A stretch of DNA of 64,000 bases. It comes from Pseudopyrenochaeta lycopersici. Lineage: Eukaryota > Ascomycota > Dothideomycetes > Pleosporales > Pseudopyrenochaetaceae. Location of the stretch: the NCBI GenBank assembly GCA_003313425.1, contig NHZP01000034.1, positions 496,001-560,000 of the forward strand. The letters are read 5' to 3'. The notes beneath the pieces were generated by a model. The model had not been told where the DNA came from. It saw only the letters and a program-made list of their open reading frames with translations, and made no database searches. The position numbers and the translations under genes are program-made. Shown here piece after piece: positions 10,048-20,947 of the stretch (its first letter is position 1; each line of letters begins with the position of its first letter).

Positions 10048-12543
10048 ATGCCCTTTAACTTTAGCATCCTATGCGACCTCCTCAACGAATTGGAACCAAA
10101 CTGTGCCAGAAAATCATCAAAAACGCGTGATACCCTGAGTTCCAACCCCGAAATAGTTGGTTCCTGGTTCACGAAGCATGATGCAATCATTCCGCGAGAA
10201 GGACAAGGAGCCATTGCCTTCTTATCAAGTCTATTTCCAGAGCGGAGGGCAGACCGTGTCTTCGATCTGCGGGAAAATCGCCTCGAATCAATTATTAAGC
10301 AAGCCCAAGGGCTCGGTGAAACACGTTTAAAGCAATTACAAAGTTGGAAGGCCAGAGATGGTGCCGACTTTGCGTCTTGTGTTGAGCGCTTGATGTCTGC
10401 AACAGATGCAGAAGGCAGACACGGTTCAAGCGTGACTCTAGAAGAGCTTGACGAAACTCTAGACCGGGTTGCAGCCAGGTCACCCTTCTCATCCACAGAG
10501 CTGAGGCAGAGGGTGGAAGCCAAATACAAGGAACCGATTCGGACTTATGACGTGTTGGCGAGAATATTTCGAAGATTATACAGCTCTGAAGCGAAGTGGA
10601 TGGTCCGTATGATCCTAAAGTCCTATAGTCCAGTGCAGATCCCGGAAACACTGGCGATGCAAAAGTTCCATTTCCTTTTACCTAATGTCCTGGGCTTCCA
10701 GAATTCTTTCGAGGCTGCCGCAAGGATGTTGTCTGGAACCTCCATACGGCGGATGCCCGCCCGGCCAACGATAGCTGTCGAACCCTCGCTCAAAGACAAA
10801 GCCGCACCTTTGTTAAAGCCTCAAATTGGAGTTATGGTTACACGAACAGCGCATGACAAGGCCAGAAGCATCAGCCATTGCTGTCAGCTAGCAAAGGGTA
10901 GACGCATAAGTGTTGAGCGAAAGTACGATGGTGAGTACTGTCAAGTGCACATCGACCTGAATAAGGGAAGGAATTGCATCAAAATCTTCTCCAAAAGCGG
11001 AAGAGACTCGACAGAAGATCGGGCAGGCCTGCATGACGTGCTGCGAGATGGCCTGAGGCTCGACTCGGCAGAGTGCAAGATCAAGAAGCAATGCATTCTG
11101 GAGGGAGAGCTACTGGTGTGGAACGATCACAGCGAGCGGATTGAACCCTTCCATAAGATCCGCAAGCATGTGCCACGATCCGGCCGATTCCTTGGAACTC
11201 GGGAAGACTCACCCGCCAATACTAATGAGCATCTTATGATCATGTTCTATGATTTGCTGTTACACGGTAACACCTCCTATATAACATATACCCACGATGC
11301 GCGCCGGCAGCGACTTTGCTCACTAGTCCACTGTACTCCCGGCCGAGCGGCCATCGGCAGCCGCGAGAACATCGATTTCTCTTCTCGCCATGCCCCCGAA
11401 CAGCTTCGCGAGGCATTCTCTCGAGCTATTATACAGAGATGGGAAGGCCTGGTGCTGAAGGGACGAGATGGACCTTACTACTCATTCTCTGGAAGTAATA
11501 GATTCATCAAGTTAAAGAAAGACTACATCCAAGGGCTAGGAGACACCGCTGATTTTGCTATCGTGGGTGGCCGCCGCGATCCGATGGACGAACAAGAACT
11601 TGGGATGGGGAAGTTGCGGTGGACATCATTCTATATTGGATGCCTAGAGAACAAGGACCAGGTTTGCCCCCCTGACGTCAAGCCGATATTTCGCGTCATC
11701 GACAAGGTAGGTCGGCACGGTATGGCTAAAGAGGATATTCTTTTTCTCAACAGACCCGGATACCCTCAAGAAACACCTTTTTCTCTCTCCACCCCCAAGC
11801 TCGACGTCAGGTTAGGACGAGGGAATCTGCCTTGGCCAACCGACTTGTTTAAGCGACCCTTCGTCGCAGATGTAATGGGTGCTGGCTTTGATAAACCGGC
11901 CGATACCAGGTATTATACTCTGCGATTTCCTCGGGTGCAGAAGATCCATCGGGACCGTACGTTCAAGGATACGGTTAGCTTTGGCGAGCTGCAAGAATTA
12001 GCAAGGAAGAGCATAGAAATGTCACAGGAGATCGCAAGCGAAAACAGAAATTGGCTCGAGAAGCTAAAACAAACATACTCTAATCCAGACTACCCGATAA
12101 ATTCCATGAATCGCACAACCAGCTCTAGTGGTGGCCTAGAGAAAGGGGAGAGTGAAGAGCAAGAAATGGGAAAGGGAAAGGTAAAAGAGGATTGTTTACC
12201 TTTGGATGATAGTTTCTTTTAGCCATTGAAGCGGAAGCTCCTCTCAGAGGATTATCAACTGACTGTCAAACGAGCTAAGGTGTCGCTTATTACTCCGACA
12301 GATGCTGAGGCCATGCAGCAATCCTCTGCTACGTTGATGTGTACAAGCCTTTCTTCTTTCCATGAAGACTCATCGGTCACGCTGTCCGCTAACTCTTCAG
12401 TGACTGAGCCCGCAGCAGAAGCGTTCGCAAGAAGTCATGACCGACAGCAAGGGCGTATAGCAACTTCATTTACTCTCCAAGAAGTGACGAGTGAGATGGA
12501 GCAGCAAATGGTCAGTTCCTTATGCCTTGCAACAAACGGATAG
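10048..12543 (+). CDS. ATP-dependent DNA ligase, fungal ligase-IV-like without BRCT
   Basis: It would seal nicks in DNA through an enzyme-AMP intermediate, probably in the nucleus. The 724-residue first frame (10048-12222) has an N-terminal DNA-binding domain (about 1-230). The nucleotidyltransferase core follows: motif I VERKYDGE with the AMP-accepting lysine at residue 292, motif III FSKSGRDS (about 313), IIIa MFYDLLL (about 400), IV EGLVLKG (about 466) and V FIKLKKDY (about 487). An OB-fold region comes after that. There is no tandem BRCT tail as in true ligase IV. The first frame stops at TAG 12220-12222, but the same frame continues to 12543 with a Ser-rich nuclear-type tail (KRKLLSED, VKRAKVS). 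The TAG ends a TTTCTTTTAG acceptor-like site, and a 42-nt in-frame intron 12181-12222 (GTAAAA…TTTTAG) would remove it, giving about 817 residues. If not spliced, the 724-residue form is made. Confidence 0.85.
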
Positions 12544-13416
12544 GTAATGCGTAAACTAGCCCGGAAACCGTCTGTAATACGAGCACGGGAATCAGGGGAC
12601 GTGCTCGGATGGGATTATGACTGAAGAGTGCTTTATCGGCGATCCTGGGCCAGGGTTTCGGTCGCGATCCTATTGGCTCATTCTGACAGCTACCAGAAGT
12701 TAAAATGCCCTTCGACCCGGGAGACGTATGCATCGAGCGCTTTGACCAAATGCTCAATGGCGTCAGAACGCACAACATCGGGCGCACAGGTATTTATCCG
12801 AGGCTAAAGCCTTTCAGTAGTCTACGGTTATGCTTCCGATTTGGTCGGGACAGGAATCCCAAACGGCGTTGCCGGTGCCGGTTTCCGCAAATAGCGTTCG
12901 GAATGATAACAGGGTTCCACAAGCGAGCGGCCAGCCCCACCAACTTACAGCGCGTTCAACTCTGTTCGAGACGCCACAACAACATAAGACATGCTGCCAC
13001 AGTGTATAACATCTTTCGAACTACAGTTAGACGCCGATGCGCCGGAACCCAGCCACGACTCGATTGCCGGCCCAATTTGAAGAAGCTAACTAAGCTAGGG
13101 GAGGACGCTCAAAAGTATGGAAGTGATTTGTTCGCGTGCAGCTGTCTAACCAATCTTATGTCCTGGCATCGCTGATGCTGTTTTCCGCCTTCAGCACACG
13201 ATTTTTGAAATGGGTGAAACCACTGCCTAACTGAATAATCAAGAAACCTATCCTGTCTGCTTCACCTTGCCTATTAAATCAGGTACTTCAACGTTGTCTG
13301 CGCAACTCGCTTGTCGAGTACGTTAAGGGAATTCTTACCATGCTGAACAGGTTGCTCATATATGACCCGGCGACACACCGACAGATATTTACGTAGACAA
13401 TCCTTCCCTGCGGTCC

Positions 13417-13653
13417 TTACGGGCGTAAGTTGAACACCACTTCCCGAATATATTGTATCTGTACCCCAATTTTGATGATTTGTGATTCAACTTGACTGCG
13501 TACTGCATCCGAGATTTTCTCGTGGCTTAGCGTAGAGTCTGCGTAAGCAAGGTCTTGTTGGAGACGATTGATTTCCTCCATTATTCCTTGGATGTTCCCA
13601 CAAAACCCGTTGCTTAAGAACTTATCATTTGCTGCTCCAGTTGTGCACTCCAT
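13417..13653 (-). CDS. Small hypothetical protein, possible coiled coil (78 aa)
   Basis: This is a 78-codon frame with an ATG at 13653. Its second half is helical and heptad-like (IMEEINRLQQDLAYADS, then VESQIIKIGVQIQYIREVV). Composition looks more protein-like than neighbouring frames, with no cysteine-rich or membrane features. It could be a last exon of a larger decayed gene, because nothing convincing continues upstream. Function unknown and reality uncertain. Confidence 0.25.
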   Translation of the reverse strand: MECTTGAANDKFLSNGFCGNIQGIMEEINRLQQDLAYADSTLSHEKISDAVRSQVESQIIKIGVQIQYIREVVFNLRP

Positions 13654-15099
13654 TTCTTTAGGCCGGTCGGCAATTCGGACGAAATCCCCTTAGCTAATTC
13701 AAAGGGATCATGGAGCGCAAGAGGAGCTGGCGAAGTCTCGGGCGCTCCTGTGTCAGCCTCCACCTCTTACTGTGAGGAGCGTCAGGGCAGCAGTGATCGG
13801 AATGGTCTGGTCTGAGGATATCCCGAGACCGTAGTCTAGATTGGTCTTACCATCCTTACTGGTCTAGATGTCGCAGGCTAGGCATTACCATAGAAGCCCA
13901 CAGGTGCAATCTGCGGTAGTAATCTTGCTTTGCTCTTCCTGTAGATAAACTAGGCTCGGCTACTTAGCAGAACTAGCAAAACATCTACACAGCTTGTTGT
14001 TAACCTATCCTAACAATTACTAGTGTTACAAGAAGCTACGAGCATGTGTTAAGAGCTTACAAGGAAGCTTTAATTAAAAGCCACGTATGTTACTAAATGT
14101 TTTTACAGAACGTTGCGTAAAGAGAAGTGAGCAGACATTTGCATCACGAGGTTTTTAAGGCGTAGGAACTGAGCAGGCCGGTGAATCTATCTACATCTAT
14201 CCACAGGAGCCTCAGGTAGGTAACGTGTCTTACCCGTCCTCAACCCACCCCTACTAAAAGCTTGTCGTATGAAGCCGCAGTGCTACAAACAACTCTGAGG
14301 TAACAGGTAAGGTGAAGTTCGCAATCAAGATAACGCGTTGAAGAGACGGTGGGTTAATGAAATTTGGCGTGATTCCTGGAGGCGGAGGAATCGCTCCGAT
14401 AATTGAAGGCATTTCGCTGCGAAGAACGTGAAAGATGCGCTTATGGTTTTGAATGATTGCGAATATATTTTGATAGATGCATTCTCCGGGGATGCGACAT
14501 TTTCTCTTCTCTTGAAGATAAGGTTTGACACCTGTCGCCATGGGTGCGGTGCTGGGTCGCCGTTCCCCGCAAACTCTAAAACCCAGGGCCCGCAGGACAG
14601 TTATGGCAGCGGTGGCTGACTGCTCGGACAACAGTGGAATGCACAACATCGAACTCACAAGCATTTATCAGATGCCAAAAGCTCTTATGTAGCGTACGAC
14701 TATGCTTTCGAATCACCCCCAGAAAGTTGTGTAGCGTCTGGGGTATTCCGATTGGCGCATCCAATGCTGATAAGATTCCTCACCCCTCACCTCTGTCATT
14801 TAAGCTTGCACATAGCAAACCACGGAGTTATATGGCGCCCAATAGATGTTCTCGTCTTGCCAAGACAGACAGCGGATTCAGGAGCCTGCCGAAAACCGAA
14901 ACTGCCCTGCGTACTCTGCAAAGAATTAAGAGTTCGAATAAGTGAATCTGGCGCTTCAGGGCTTTGGGATCCTCACAGCAGCCCACTTAACTTCTGGAAA
15001 ATTACTTTCTACTTTAGTGGCATCAATGACTTGCGCTGATTGTACTACTCACCACGCAGTAGGACCCGAACTGAGGGACGACAACATTGAGGCGCTGCA

Positions 15100-15490
15100 T
15101 CGATCGCGTGCTTCATATGTACGGCGTATTCCCCAACATCTGGTACCTGGGGCATTAGTTGCGGGGTCGATCCCGAGAGGATGGAAGACTTCGCACCTGC
15201 TTCCCCCGAATAAACCGAGTCATTCCAGAGTTGTGGCCCGCCTAGCTCGTGCAACAGAGTCCAAGCCACCCTGTACTGCGCTAAATGCCCGCCAATCATT
15301 ATGATTTTTTGCATCGGAAGGAATTGTGCGCATGGTCCATACGCACGGCGTAACGTTGCCCCTGGATTGTTGCGGGGTCGATAGATCCCGAGAGGGTGGA
15401 AGACTCCGCACCCGCTTCCCCGACGAGAGCGAGCATGGCTCCTGCAACAAAGTTTGCCTCGCCACCCTGCGTTGCGGTCTATGGCACCAT
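15100..15490 (+). repeat. Diverged direct repeat, period about 211 bp
   Basis: The word TGCGGGGTCGAT…CCCGAGAGG…TGGAAGACT…CGCACC…GCTTCCCC occurs at 15162-15209 and again at 15373-15421. Similarity continues on both sides (GTGCAACAGAGTCCAAGCC against CTGCAACAAAGTTTGCC). The second copy has a 3-bp insertion. It looks like an old tandem duplication with no coding role that I can see. Confidence 0.6.
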
Positions 15491-15775
15491 TTCTCGCCAT
15501 GTTTTGTGCGTGATAGGTAAGGAAATGTCTTATTTTCTACTCCAGCGGCGCCCATGGCTTGTAGACAGGACATCAATTGGCCAGCCACGGCACCATAGCG
15601 GGATGCATTAGATTTGCTCCTCGTACCGCAGTAATGGACTGATCAGTGTCGTGAACTCAACATATCGATCCCCATCGTTCCTTTTCCCGTTCATTTTCGA
15701 TATCATCTTGTCTTCTCACGCTCCTCACCTTACGATTCCGATGCTTTGGCACTCGCTCAGCGTCCAATATATACG

Positions 15776-16925
15776 ATGGCCGACCTAATTCCCCTTCCGC
15801 AAGGGAACACAACTATCGCGCCTATGGTCAACATAACTTGTGCCGCCCTTCTGTCTGTAGCGGTCACAATTTATGGCCTTCGTATGTATATCAGGTTCAG
15901 GAACCTATCGCTTGAGGATTACACTATTTCAGTTGCTGTAGTAAGCATAAAATAGCAAGAATCCTGCAAATATAGTGCGAAGCTAACATTCTCCTAGGCC
16001 ATCTCTATAACAGAGTTCGCACTTGTTTGGCAAGCTTGTCGATACGGATATGGCCGTCATAACTACTACGTCTCTGCTGAGAACAAAACGATTGTGTTCC
16101 GCTATCTCTTTGGCGTCGTAACAGTAGGACTATGGTCAGCGACTCTCGTCCGAGTATCTGTCGCCTTAATGCTGCTCAGACTTAAAGATACGCGGAACTG
16201 GAGACTTTTTTTAAGAATAATTATCGCTCTCCAAATTGCCGAAATGGTGGGTATCAATATCTGCCAACTACTGCAGTGCCGTCCCATTCGTGCAATGTGG
16301 GATATAGTTCCCGACGCCCAATGTTGGACCGCTAATCAGATGGCAACGTATGGATACGTGCATGCAAGTACGTCACCACTACGGAAACCTTTCCGCTTTT
16401 TTTTTAACTCACCTTCCTTCTCTAGGCCTGGGCGCTGCATGTGACATTCTCTTCACGATAATGCTACTCTCCCTTATCTGGACGCTCCATCGACATCGCT
16501 CGGAGAAGATACTTCTCGGATGTCTGATGAGCCTAGGCATATTTGCCAGCGCAGCTGCTGTAGTCAAGATCGTGTACATGCACCTGTACGATTTGCAGGG
16601 TGATAGTCTACGGATTGTGATTATTGTTTCGCTGCTAGTAAGGATTGAGGAGACTATTGGCATCATTGCGGCCTGCTCGCCGTACTTAAAGAATATGGCA
16701 GCGAGCTGCCTAGGTTATCTGGGTGTCAAGCTACAGAGGGGTTCTGTCTGGTATTTAACGACTTTTAGGTATATAAGTAGGCCTGTGGGGCCTCTGGGAG
16801 CAGCAGTGGAGATATCGAGTCGCGCTGAGAGCGCCGAGCGGACCGGAAGCAAGAGAAGTGCATATACTCTAGAAACTCACGGATTTGAGCAATATGAATT
16901 AGCTAGTTGCAACGAACATGTATAA
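15776..16925 (+). CDS. Fungal rhodopsin-like integral membrane protein (PTH11/SAT4-type, PF20684), 344 aa
   Basis: This is a seven-helix membrane protein of the large fungal family often described as PTH11-like or rhodopsin-domain proteins. Members are thought to act in surface sensing, but most have no known ligand. Three exons fit: 15776-15940, 15998-16367 and 16426-16925. The introns of 57 and 58 nt have GTAAGC/GTACGT donors, branch sites GCTAAC and TTAACTC, and CTAG acceptors. Phases join cleanly to 344 residues. Visible family features are the cytosolic LEDYTISVA after helix 2 (DD-like motif), RYGYGRH, the arginine in TLVRVSVALMLLRL, and QCRPIRAMWD with conserved Cys, Pro and Trp before helix 5. 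The C-terminal 70 residues are a soluble tail. I chose the ATG at 15776 because it begins just before helix 1. Confidence 0.85.
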
Positions 16926-17113
16926 GAACTAACCGTTTTTTTGGGACAATCTGAGAGTTTGTTTGAGTCGTTTTGCAGCCCTGCGAGCAGCCTGCCTGGC
17001 AGCCTGATCAGCAGCTTGAGCAGCTCTCTGCTTCTTCCTTGATAACCTGGCCTCAGCCCTGGCTGCACGCCTTGATGCGAGCTCAGTAGCCTTGATTTGC
17101 CTTCGCTGTTCAC
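16926..17113 (-). pseudogene. Pogo/Fot1-type transposase C-terminal fragment
   Basis: The minus strand encodes a basic, Ala/Arg-rich helix (IKATELASRRAARAEAR, then RLSRKKQRAAQAADQAARQ) that matches the usual end of fungal DDE_1 transposases. No catalytic domain is attached on this strand. It lies tail-to-tail with the other pogo scrap at 17200-17400. Confidence 0.55.
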
Positions 17114-17194
17114 GATATTTTTTGTTCGTACGACCTCACTCTATCCCCGAGAACCTACGAACAAAGGTTCAATACTAAGACAGTAAGAGTGCGC

Positions 17195-17400
17195 TCCTGT
17201 AAAGAGTATTGAGGAGTTGTGTGAGAACGGTTATATTGCTTTCACTATTCGGAAGAACGGCTCGCTTGAATTCCAGCAATACTGCAAGGATAACAAGATT
17301 ATTACTCTCTGCATGCCTCCGCACTCGTCGCATCTGCTACAGCCACTTGATTAGGCTACTAGCTGCTGGGCTATGAAGGTTATATTCGCCAGAGGTATTT
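17195..17400 (+). pseudogene. Pogo/Fot1 (DDE_1) transposase catalytic fragment
   Basis: In one frame the plus strand reads SLEFQQYCKDNK, then IITLCMPPHSSHLLQPLD and an immediate stop. This is the hallmark block of fungal Fot1/pogo transposases, containing the last catalytic Asp (QPLD). After the stop a shifted frame keeps faint similarity. It is a broken fragment next to the NB-ARC fragment. Confidence 0.8.
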
Positions 17401-17435
17401 CGGTAATATGATATCGCATCCCATGGTTCGCGTAC

Positions 17436-18215
17436 ATGATGTGCATTGCGAGCATACTTGGCTTGTTGTTTCGTACGTTTTGTCTACCTTCGACATATTA
17501 TCGACCAGTCAATGGAAAGGAGAAAGCATCAAGAAGACTCCAGATTGAAGTGGAAGCAGCCAGTAGCGCACCATCCATCATTCCGTTTTCCCAGAACGAT
17601 TGTTTCGTGGGTCGGGAGTTACAGCTCGCTGAATTGGAAGCAAAGCTCTTCGGAAACAAGCAAACTACAACACTGGCGATAGTAGGACCCGGAGGAACAG
17701 GCAAATCACAGCTAGCGCTTGAGCTTGCGTACAGAACAAGACAAATGAATAAGAGCTGCTCAGTCTTCTGGATTGATGCAAGCGACATAGACAGTCTCTA
17801 TCAATCGTACACAAGTATTGCCCAAAAGCTCAACGTTCGTGGTTGGGACGACGAGAAGGCAGATATTAAGCAGCTGGTGAAATTTCATCTAAGCAGGAAG
17901 GGTGCAGGGCAGTGTTTGCTAATTTTTGACAGCACGGAGGACATAAACCTAGGGTCTAGCGGGTTATCCACGGCACGAGCTGCCGACTTGATCGACTACC
18001 TACCACAGCCGGAACTATGTTCTATCATCTTTACAACAACCAACAGTGACACAGCCAAGAGGCTCGCATTGTACAATCTTGTAGAGGTAGGGGAAATGAC
18101 ACCAGATACGCCCCAAAGGATGTTAGAAAACTATTTGAATACTCTGGTTTCGAGAAGTGAGCAGCAAGAGGCGAAGCTTTTGCTACAAGAGCTATCATAT
18201 CTTCTCAATCCCATC
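17436..18215 (+). pseudogene. NB-ARC domain fragment of a fungal NLR
   Basis: This open frame encodes the nucleotide-binding core of an NLR, which normally acts as a switch in self/non-self recognition. It shows the usual entry (DCFVGRELQLAELEAKLF), the P-loop VGPGGTGKSQLALELAY, the segment CSVFWIDASD, a Walker-B-like CLLIFDSTED, and the sensor IIFTTTNSDTAKRL. Similarity ends at LLLQELSYL near 18205, where the family would continue with a hydrophobic helix. Instead the frame runs into sequence belonging to the hydrolase gene. No N-terminal effector domain and no repeat domain are present. The 5' end is also abrupt, abutting a pogo scrap. A short separate NB-ARC protein cannot be excluded, but the borders look like recombination breaks. 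Confidence 0.75.
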
Positions 18216-19086
18216 TCCTCCGTCGTCATTAGTCCACCATCGGCCCTTAATTATAGGCCTCCACGGCGGATGCTACGACCACCAGTACTTCGATGCCTTG
18301 CCAAGGTATTCTGCTTCCGTAGCAAGCAAAGCCTTTGGAATTCCATTTGTCACGATTGATCGTCCCTCTTACGATGGCACAAGCTGTGTCCTGCCCATTC
18401 CGGAGGGCTCCGACTTCACTCAAGAGAGTGCCAAGCTACTGCACCACTTCATTCTTCCTCGGCTCTGGACTGAGTTCGGCGCACCAAATGACTGCAACTG
18501 CATCGTGCTGTTATCCCACAGCTTAGGCGTCATGGTAGGCGTTGCGGTGGGTGCGATGCATGCTCAGGATGGAATCCCTACTTATTCTTTCGGTAGGCTT
18601 ATCGCAAGCGGCATGGGCGATGTCCAGTCAAAGGCCATGAAGGGCACCATTCCGTCTTATCCTAAGGTGGATGAAAACCACGGACTGTGTCCAGTGGGTC
18701 CAAAGGATGCCAACATGTTCAAGCCCGGCACCTATGCGCCAGAAATTTTGCGTGAGAGCGAACGCTTGAACGCGGTTTGCCCTATTCCAGAGATTGTCGG
18801 GTTCGCAACAGAATGGATGCCCGTGTGGAAAGAGAAGTGGGCACCACTTGTAAAGGCACCGGTTATGTATGCATTGGTTGAAGACGATCCGTTCTTTGAG
18901 GCCGATGAGAAGGAGATTGATCGTTGTGTGCGCGCATTTACGAATAGTGTACGTGTGGATGGAAGCCTACTGCGCAGCGCTCCGCACTGTGTTGAATTGA
19001 GCTTTTGGGCACAGGGATGGTATGCTCGATGCTTTGGATTCGCAATGGAATGTTCTGTTAGCTTTTCTGTCAAGGGACAGGAATGA
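18190..19086 (+). CDS. Alpha/beta hydrolase, N-terminally truncated
   Basis: This is an esterase-like fold of unknown substrate. The frame up to 19086 shows an oxyanion strand LIIGLHGGCYDH, a nucleophile elbow LLSHSLGVMVG (Ser in S-H-S-L-G), an acid loop ALVEDDPFFE and a C-terminal catalytic His in SAPHCVELSFW, so the triad is complete. There is no ATG in frame before the HGG motif, and the frame is offset from the NB-ARC frame with which it overlaps. The start therefore appears lost at the junction near 18200. Expression would need splicing from an upstream exon, and I found no plausible intron of normal length. No signal peptide is visible. It is either a 5'-truncated pseudogene or the 3' part of a chimeric gene. 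Confidence 0.65.
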   Translation, partial: SYHIFSIPSPPSSLVHHRPLIIGLHGGCYDHQYFDALPRYSASVASKAFGIPFVTIDRPSYDGTSCVLPIPEGSDFTQESAKLLHHFILPRLWTEFGAPNDCNCIVLLSHSLGVMVGVAVGAMHAQDGIPTYSFGRLIASGMGDVQSKAMKGTIPSYPKVDENHGLCPVGPKDANMFKPGTYAPEILRESERLNAVCPIPEIVGFATEWMPVWKEKWAPLVKAPVMYALVEDDPFFEADEKEIDRCVRAFTNSVRVDGSLLRSAPHCVELSFWAQGWYARCFGFAMECSVSFSVKGQE

Positions 19087-20947
19087 ACAGAGCATGAAGA
19101 TAGAAAGCGGTCGAAGTGTCTGTACAGCCAGGAACTGATATATAACCACTTGTCTCAGTAGGAATTGAAGATCACGGGGTTACAACATCATCTCTATCAA
19201 ATAGCGCAGGTTTAATAGTGCAATTGACAGCGCAAACGCGCAATGCATCGAAAGCAAACTACTTAAGCAATGGAATGTCAAGTTTTACGAAAGAGGAGGT
19301 CGGTTTCCACTGGAAGCCATTGGGCTTAACCCGTTTGTACATGATATACACACTCTAAGCTGATCTTATCGCGCTTTGGCAAGCCCTTAGTATGAGCAGA
19401 CGCAAACGAGATGACCTTTATACTTTCCCAGTCATCAATTTATCGTCACCGGCCAGGAAGAGTGTGAAGAATCATTAGTTGCGCGGGCGATTAACGGGGT
19501 ATTCGTCTTTGCGGGTTGTCGTGGCCGCTTGCGGGCGGCTTGCGAGTGGGTCGGTTACAAGTTCATGGATTTATGTGAAGAATCGTGCATAAGATGACAT
19601 AACTTTGAGCAGCCAGCACGCACTATACTGTCTGCAGTCTTAGAAGCCGAAGCTCCTCTGAGGTAGCAGGTTTTCTGAGCAGCAGGTTTTCAAGCACGCT
19701 ATCTCCGTCAGATAGAAGAAGGCTAGACTAACCATACCTAACTTGAAAGGCGTCGCTCTCGCGATCGCGATCGGATAGCCAAGACGTACCATCCCGGAAG
19801 TTATTCTAATTTGGTAGGGACAAGAGAACGGCCATTTCGAACGTGCACCATCCTACCCACCGTGCGCTCCCATAAGCTATCACTAGTTAGTCACCACTTG
19901 CCCAAGGTGGGACTCGCTGGAGAAGGAAAGGGATCTTGAACAACTTCAGAAACACCGAATGTCCCTTCATCATTGAGCTCTTAACCTCCGGAAGAAAAAC
20001 AGTCATAGAAAGGAGGGGAGAGAACACAGAATCAATCAATCACGTTCATCATCAAAATTCATCAAAGATCAAGCCAAATAGTCCTTGAATCTGACAGCTA
20101 TACACACCATTAATTACGCTGCCACTAGAACCTTTTGGGGCAATTTTGGAAGATTCAATTTGGTTGAATCGTGTGTGCTGAGGAGATAGCGATTGGCTAA
20201 TGACCTTATTCTGGCAAGATAGATTGTAGGACGGACCTGTCAATTCAGACCGCACTATCACTCGGACGTCAAGAGGCTTGCTAGTCGTGTTTCATCGAAA
20301 AGCCTCGCACATCACGGCGCAGTTCACCGTGATGCAGGGGACGGGAATAAAGAATGGGACAAACGCTGCTTGGCACCTCACGGGACTGTCGCTGGGTTGA
20401 ACTAAACATTTTCCATAGTTGCGTCTAAATCCTCTGTTCTAGTCTTCGACTTTCCATTTCCGGCTATCCAGATCCAGGATCGGTCTTCCGGTTACCAGCG
20501 CATATATCGCACCTTATTGCTGTCTTCTGTGTTCAGCCGTGAACTTAGCTGGGCGACCACATCCGTTCGCTGTTTTCTGAACTTGAATCCCTCTTAGCTT
20601 TCTTATATGTTGTTTTATTCGGGACGTAGAATGATATGTGAGCCTTTCGTGTGCCCCAAGAACTCGCGGAGGAAGTAGACATATTTGTAACAATACACTT
20701 GTGCAGAGTGATACAACATCTATAACTCGGCGGAGAAGCTATGAGAAACCGAGAAACCATAAATCTGTAACGAACCCTGCAAGAATGCATATTCCTAGGT
20801 TCTGCGCTTTTCGCTTCCGCTTTTCAACATTTCGAAAATGACAAGCGATATGTAACATTTCCAAAGTCATCCTTCTATAAACTATTCAAGTATAAGTATT
20901 TAAAGTGGGTTGAAAGCCCCAAACAACTCCGAGCCCAACTCCTCAAC
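19087..20947. other. Intergenic region containing one LTR fragment
   Basis: No gene is seen in 1.86 kb. It contains the truncated LTR at 19987-20096. A TATA-like CTATAAACT lies at about 20875, roughly 70 bp before the secreted-protein ATG, in a suitable promoter position. Confidence 0.45.
19987..20096 (-). repeat. Truncated solo LTR (family shared with 52249-52443)
   Basis: Read on the minus strand it starts TGTCAGATTCAAGGACT and matches the LTR-like unit at 52249-52443 for about 110 bp with few differences. It then stops without the other terminus. A short TG…CA-type LTR remnant. Confidence 0.7.

Larger units (their letters stand above)
12544..15775. other. Gene-poor region of 3.2 kb
   Basis: Several frames of 60-156 codons occur on both strands, but none shows a recognisable domain and most overlap one another. 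The best candidate is listed separately (13417-13653, minus). 13930-14110 is AT-rich. A diverged direct repeat lies at about 15100-15490. The last 150 bp should carry the promoter of the rhodopsin-like gene (pyrimidine-rich, CTCACGCTCCTCACC near 15717). Confidence 0.4.

Noticed and set aside
12705..13175. 156-codon frame beginning AAAATGCCCTT like the ligase start
   Set aside because: The shared 15-bp start context is within what chance allows in 64 kb; the product is basic, has no recognisable domain and overlaps other frames.
14254..14664. 136-codon minus-strand frame
   Set aside because: No domain, unusual composition and several overlapping frames of similar quality.
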